DNA of 7,225 bases from Sphingobacterium sp. (GTDB taxonomy: Bacteria > Bacteroidota > Bacteroidia > SpSt-205): positions 1 to 7,225 of the forward strand of contig JAPYWM010000061.1 in the NCBI GenBank assembly GCA_028276345.1. The letters run 5' to 3'. The first letter of the stretch is position 1; every line of letters starts with the position of its first letter. Below are positions 5,813-7,225 of the stretch, in pieces. Below the pieces are notes generated by a model. It had not been told where the DNA came from, did no database searches, and saw nothing but the letters and a program-made list of their open reading frames with translations. Both the position numbers and the translations under genes were made by a program.

Positions 5813-7225
5813 TTACATGCTAAGCCGCAGCCCAAAGTTCCACGTCCGCCCAAACCCATAAAAGAACCGCCCCGTGCGCTCATCATGCGTGGGCCCATCC
5901 TGAGCCGTTACGATGTAGCGTGTACCTAAGAGATTGTGGATGTTACCGAATACCAGGAGCCGAATATCCGTGGTGATGGGCACTTCGTAGCCGGCGGCCA
6001 GGTCGATGAGGGTATACGCTGGCAGACGCCAAGGTTGGCTGCGGTCGTTGGGATTAGTCCGGGTGGCGGGGTCAAAGGTCGCCCAAAAGCGATCATAATA
6101 CGCTACCATCGGCATAATGTATAGGTTGGGTACCGGGGAGAAGCGAAGGGTCCCCGTGATTTGGGTCTGGGGGGCACTGCCGACCCGCAGCCCCTTCGCA
6201 TAAACCTCCACCGTATCCACGATTTGCTGGTTATTATCCCGGACGACAGCAAAAACGTCATTTTGCCACTTCCAGTCGCCGATACTGGCGATTACGCCCA
6301 GCCGCAGGGAGGAGAGCGGCTGTATTCCCCCTTCCAGCTCGACCCCCTGATGACGCGCAGCGAGGCCATTGAGCCGTGCCTGCGTGAAAGTTCCGTCTGG
6401 CAGGGAGATAGCGGGCGACATTAGCACCTTATCCCGCCACTCGATCCAATAGCCTGTCAGTTGGAGAGACCACAAGCGCTCTTGCCAGCGAATCCCCGCT
6501 TCACTCTGGAAGACCTTTTCCACATCATAGTTTTGGGCCATTTCATTGCCAAACCTATCATTCACGAAGAGAAACTGAAAGAAGGGCGGCCGGATGAAGT
6601 AGCCTCCATTGGCAAAGAGGAGCGCCTGGTCGGTGATACGTAAGCCCACGCCCGCTTTCGCCACATAGGAGAAGATAGAGATGACAGGTGAGCGGAGGGG
6701 GCGATCTTCGGGCCGATAGCGGAAGTTCTCCTGGCGCTGGAAGCGGTTTTGGGTGCCGGCCAATACCAGCACAGCCGTGAGCGGGCCCCGGTCGTACTTG
6801 ATTTCCGAGAAGCCGCCAATGTACGTGATATACGAGTCGTAGTCGTAGTTAACCCGGTCACCGACGCGGGTCAGGCGGGCGTTGCGGATAGTGCGGGCCT
6901 GATTATTTACGAGGATGGTCATAGTTTCGCCCCGCCGCACATCAAAGGTGTCAATCCAGAAGTCCGCCCCAAAAAGGTCTTTCACCACCCGATAGTGATA
7001 GCCCACATAGTAGCGCGCATCTATGCCGGCATTGATCTCAAAGGGGCCGGTGGTGAGGTTGACATTAGAGAGAAGACCATACCAGTTGTGGGAATTGACG
7101 CTATTGCGGTGGATGAGGTTGGCCGCATAACCGATGAGGGTATCGCCGCTGGCCCGGATAAGGGTGTCGCGTTTAGCTCGGTTGTCGGCACGCACTTGTT
7201 CCCAGTTAATCAGCCCATCCCATCG
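5813..7225 (-). CDS. TonB-dependent outer-membrane receptor, C-terminal barrel part only
   Basis: The frame is open from the right edge of the window (first in-frame codons read RWDGLINWEQ) to a TAA at 5813-5815: 470 visible residues, all beta-barrel. A GTG at 7195 is in frame but is not the start, since coding clearly continues upstream; the signal peptide, TonB box and plug domain lie outside. Supporting features are RNSVNSHNWYGLLS near 7108-7067, alternating beta-strand patterns throughout, HQGVELEGGIQP near 6350, YTLIDLAAGYEV near 6020, and the near-terminal NIHNLLGTRYI, which is the usual N-x-x-N-L-x-x-x-x-Y segment of these receptors. Such receptors import ligands such as iron chelates, cobalamin or glycans using TonB-ExbBD energy; nothing visible fixes the ligand. 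The protein ends in GLRLSM rather than the usual final aromatic residue. It converges on nuoM and shares its terminator. Confidence 0.93.
   Translation of the reverse strand, partial: RWDGLINWEQVRADNRAKRDTLIRASGDTLIGYAANLIHRNSVNSHNWYGLLSNVNLTTGPFEINAGIDARYYVGYHYRVVKDLFGADFWIDTFDVRRGETMTILVNNQARTIRNARLTRVGDRVNYDYDSYITYIGGFSEIKYDRGPLTAVLVLAGTQNRFQRQENFRYRPEDRPLRSPVISIFSYVAKAGVGLRITDQALLFANGGYFIRPPFFQFLFVNDRFGNEMAQNYDVEKVFQSEAGIRWQERLWSLQLTGYWIEWRDKVLMSPAISLPDGTFTQARLNGLAARHQGVELEGGIQPLSSLRLGVIASIGDWKWQNDVFAVVRDNNQQIVDTVEVYAKGLRVGSAPQTQITGTLRFSPVPNLYIMPMVAYYDRFWATFDPATRTNPNDRSQPWRLPAYTLIDLAAGYEVPITTDIRLLVFGNIHNLLGTRYIVTAQDGPTHDERTGRFFYGFGRTWNFGLRLSM

Noticed and set aside
6550..6557. CAAACCTA, a - strand TAnnTTTG match
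   Set aside because: It lies inside the receptor gene with no gene start behind it; single matches to this loose consensus are expected by chance.
7193..7195. GTG at 7195 as the TonB receptor start
   Set aside because: The frame stays open with receptor-like residues (DGLINWE) to the window edge, and a barrel without plug or signal peptide would not be a complete protein.

Overview
The window looks like chromosomal DNA from a Bacteroidota-type bacterium with a fairly high G+C content. Three things suggest this. The octamer TACCTTTG, which fits the Bacteroidota -7 promoter element TAnnTTTG, lies a few bases before two start codons. No start in the window has a recognisable Shine-Dalgarno sequence. 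A TonB-dependent receptor carries barrel motifs of the kind common in Bacteroidota. The genus cannot be told from the sequence; a thermophilic or otherwise GC-rich lineage is only a guess.

Layout on the + strand: the 3' part of dut (dUTPase) runs in from the left edge and overlaps by ATGA with a 720-residue membrane protein. That protein has about seven membrane helices followed by a patatin/cPLA2-like lipase domain. After a 24-base gap containing the first TACCTTTG box comes a compact three-gene unit of exported proteins: a small lipoprotein with a YHS/TRASH-like four-cysteine metal-binding motif, a helical lipoprotein of unknown function whose signal peptide is encoded inside the end of the previous gene, and a small secreted four-cysteine protein joined by another ATGA overlap. 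A second TACCTTTG box then immediately precedes a gene for a complex I subunit NuoM homologue, which stands alone without nuoL or nuoN beside it. A hairpin terminator closes it.

On the - strand, converging on the same terminator, is the C-terminal 470 residues of a TonB-dependent outer-membrane receptor that continues past the right edge.

Coding is nearly continuous, with no intergenic stretch above about 60 bases. No RNA genes, mobile elements or CRISPR arrays were seen. The points most worth a second look are the two apparently leaderless promoters, the obligatory coding overlap between the two lipoprotein genes, the orphan and partly atypical NuoM, the two-part membrane lipase, and an abrupt change of strand composition between the left and right halves.
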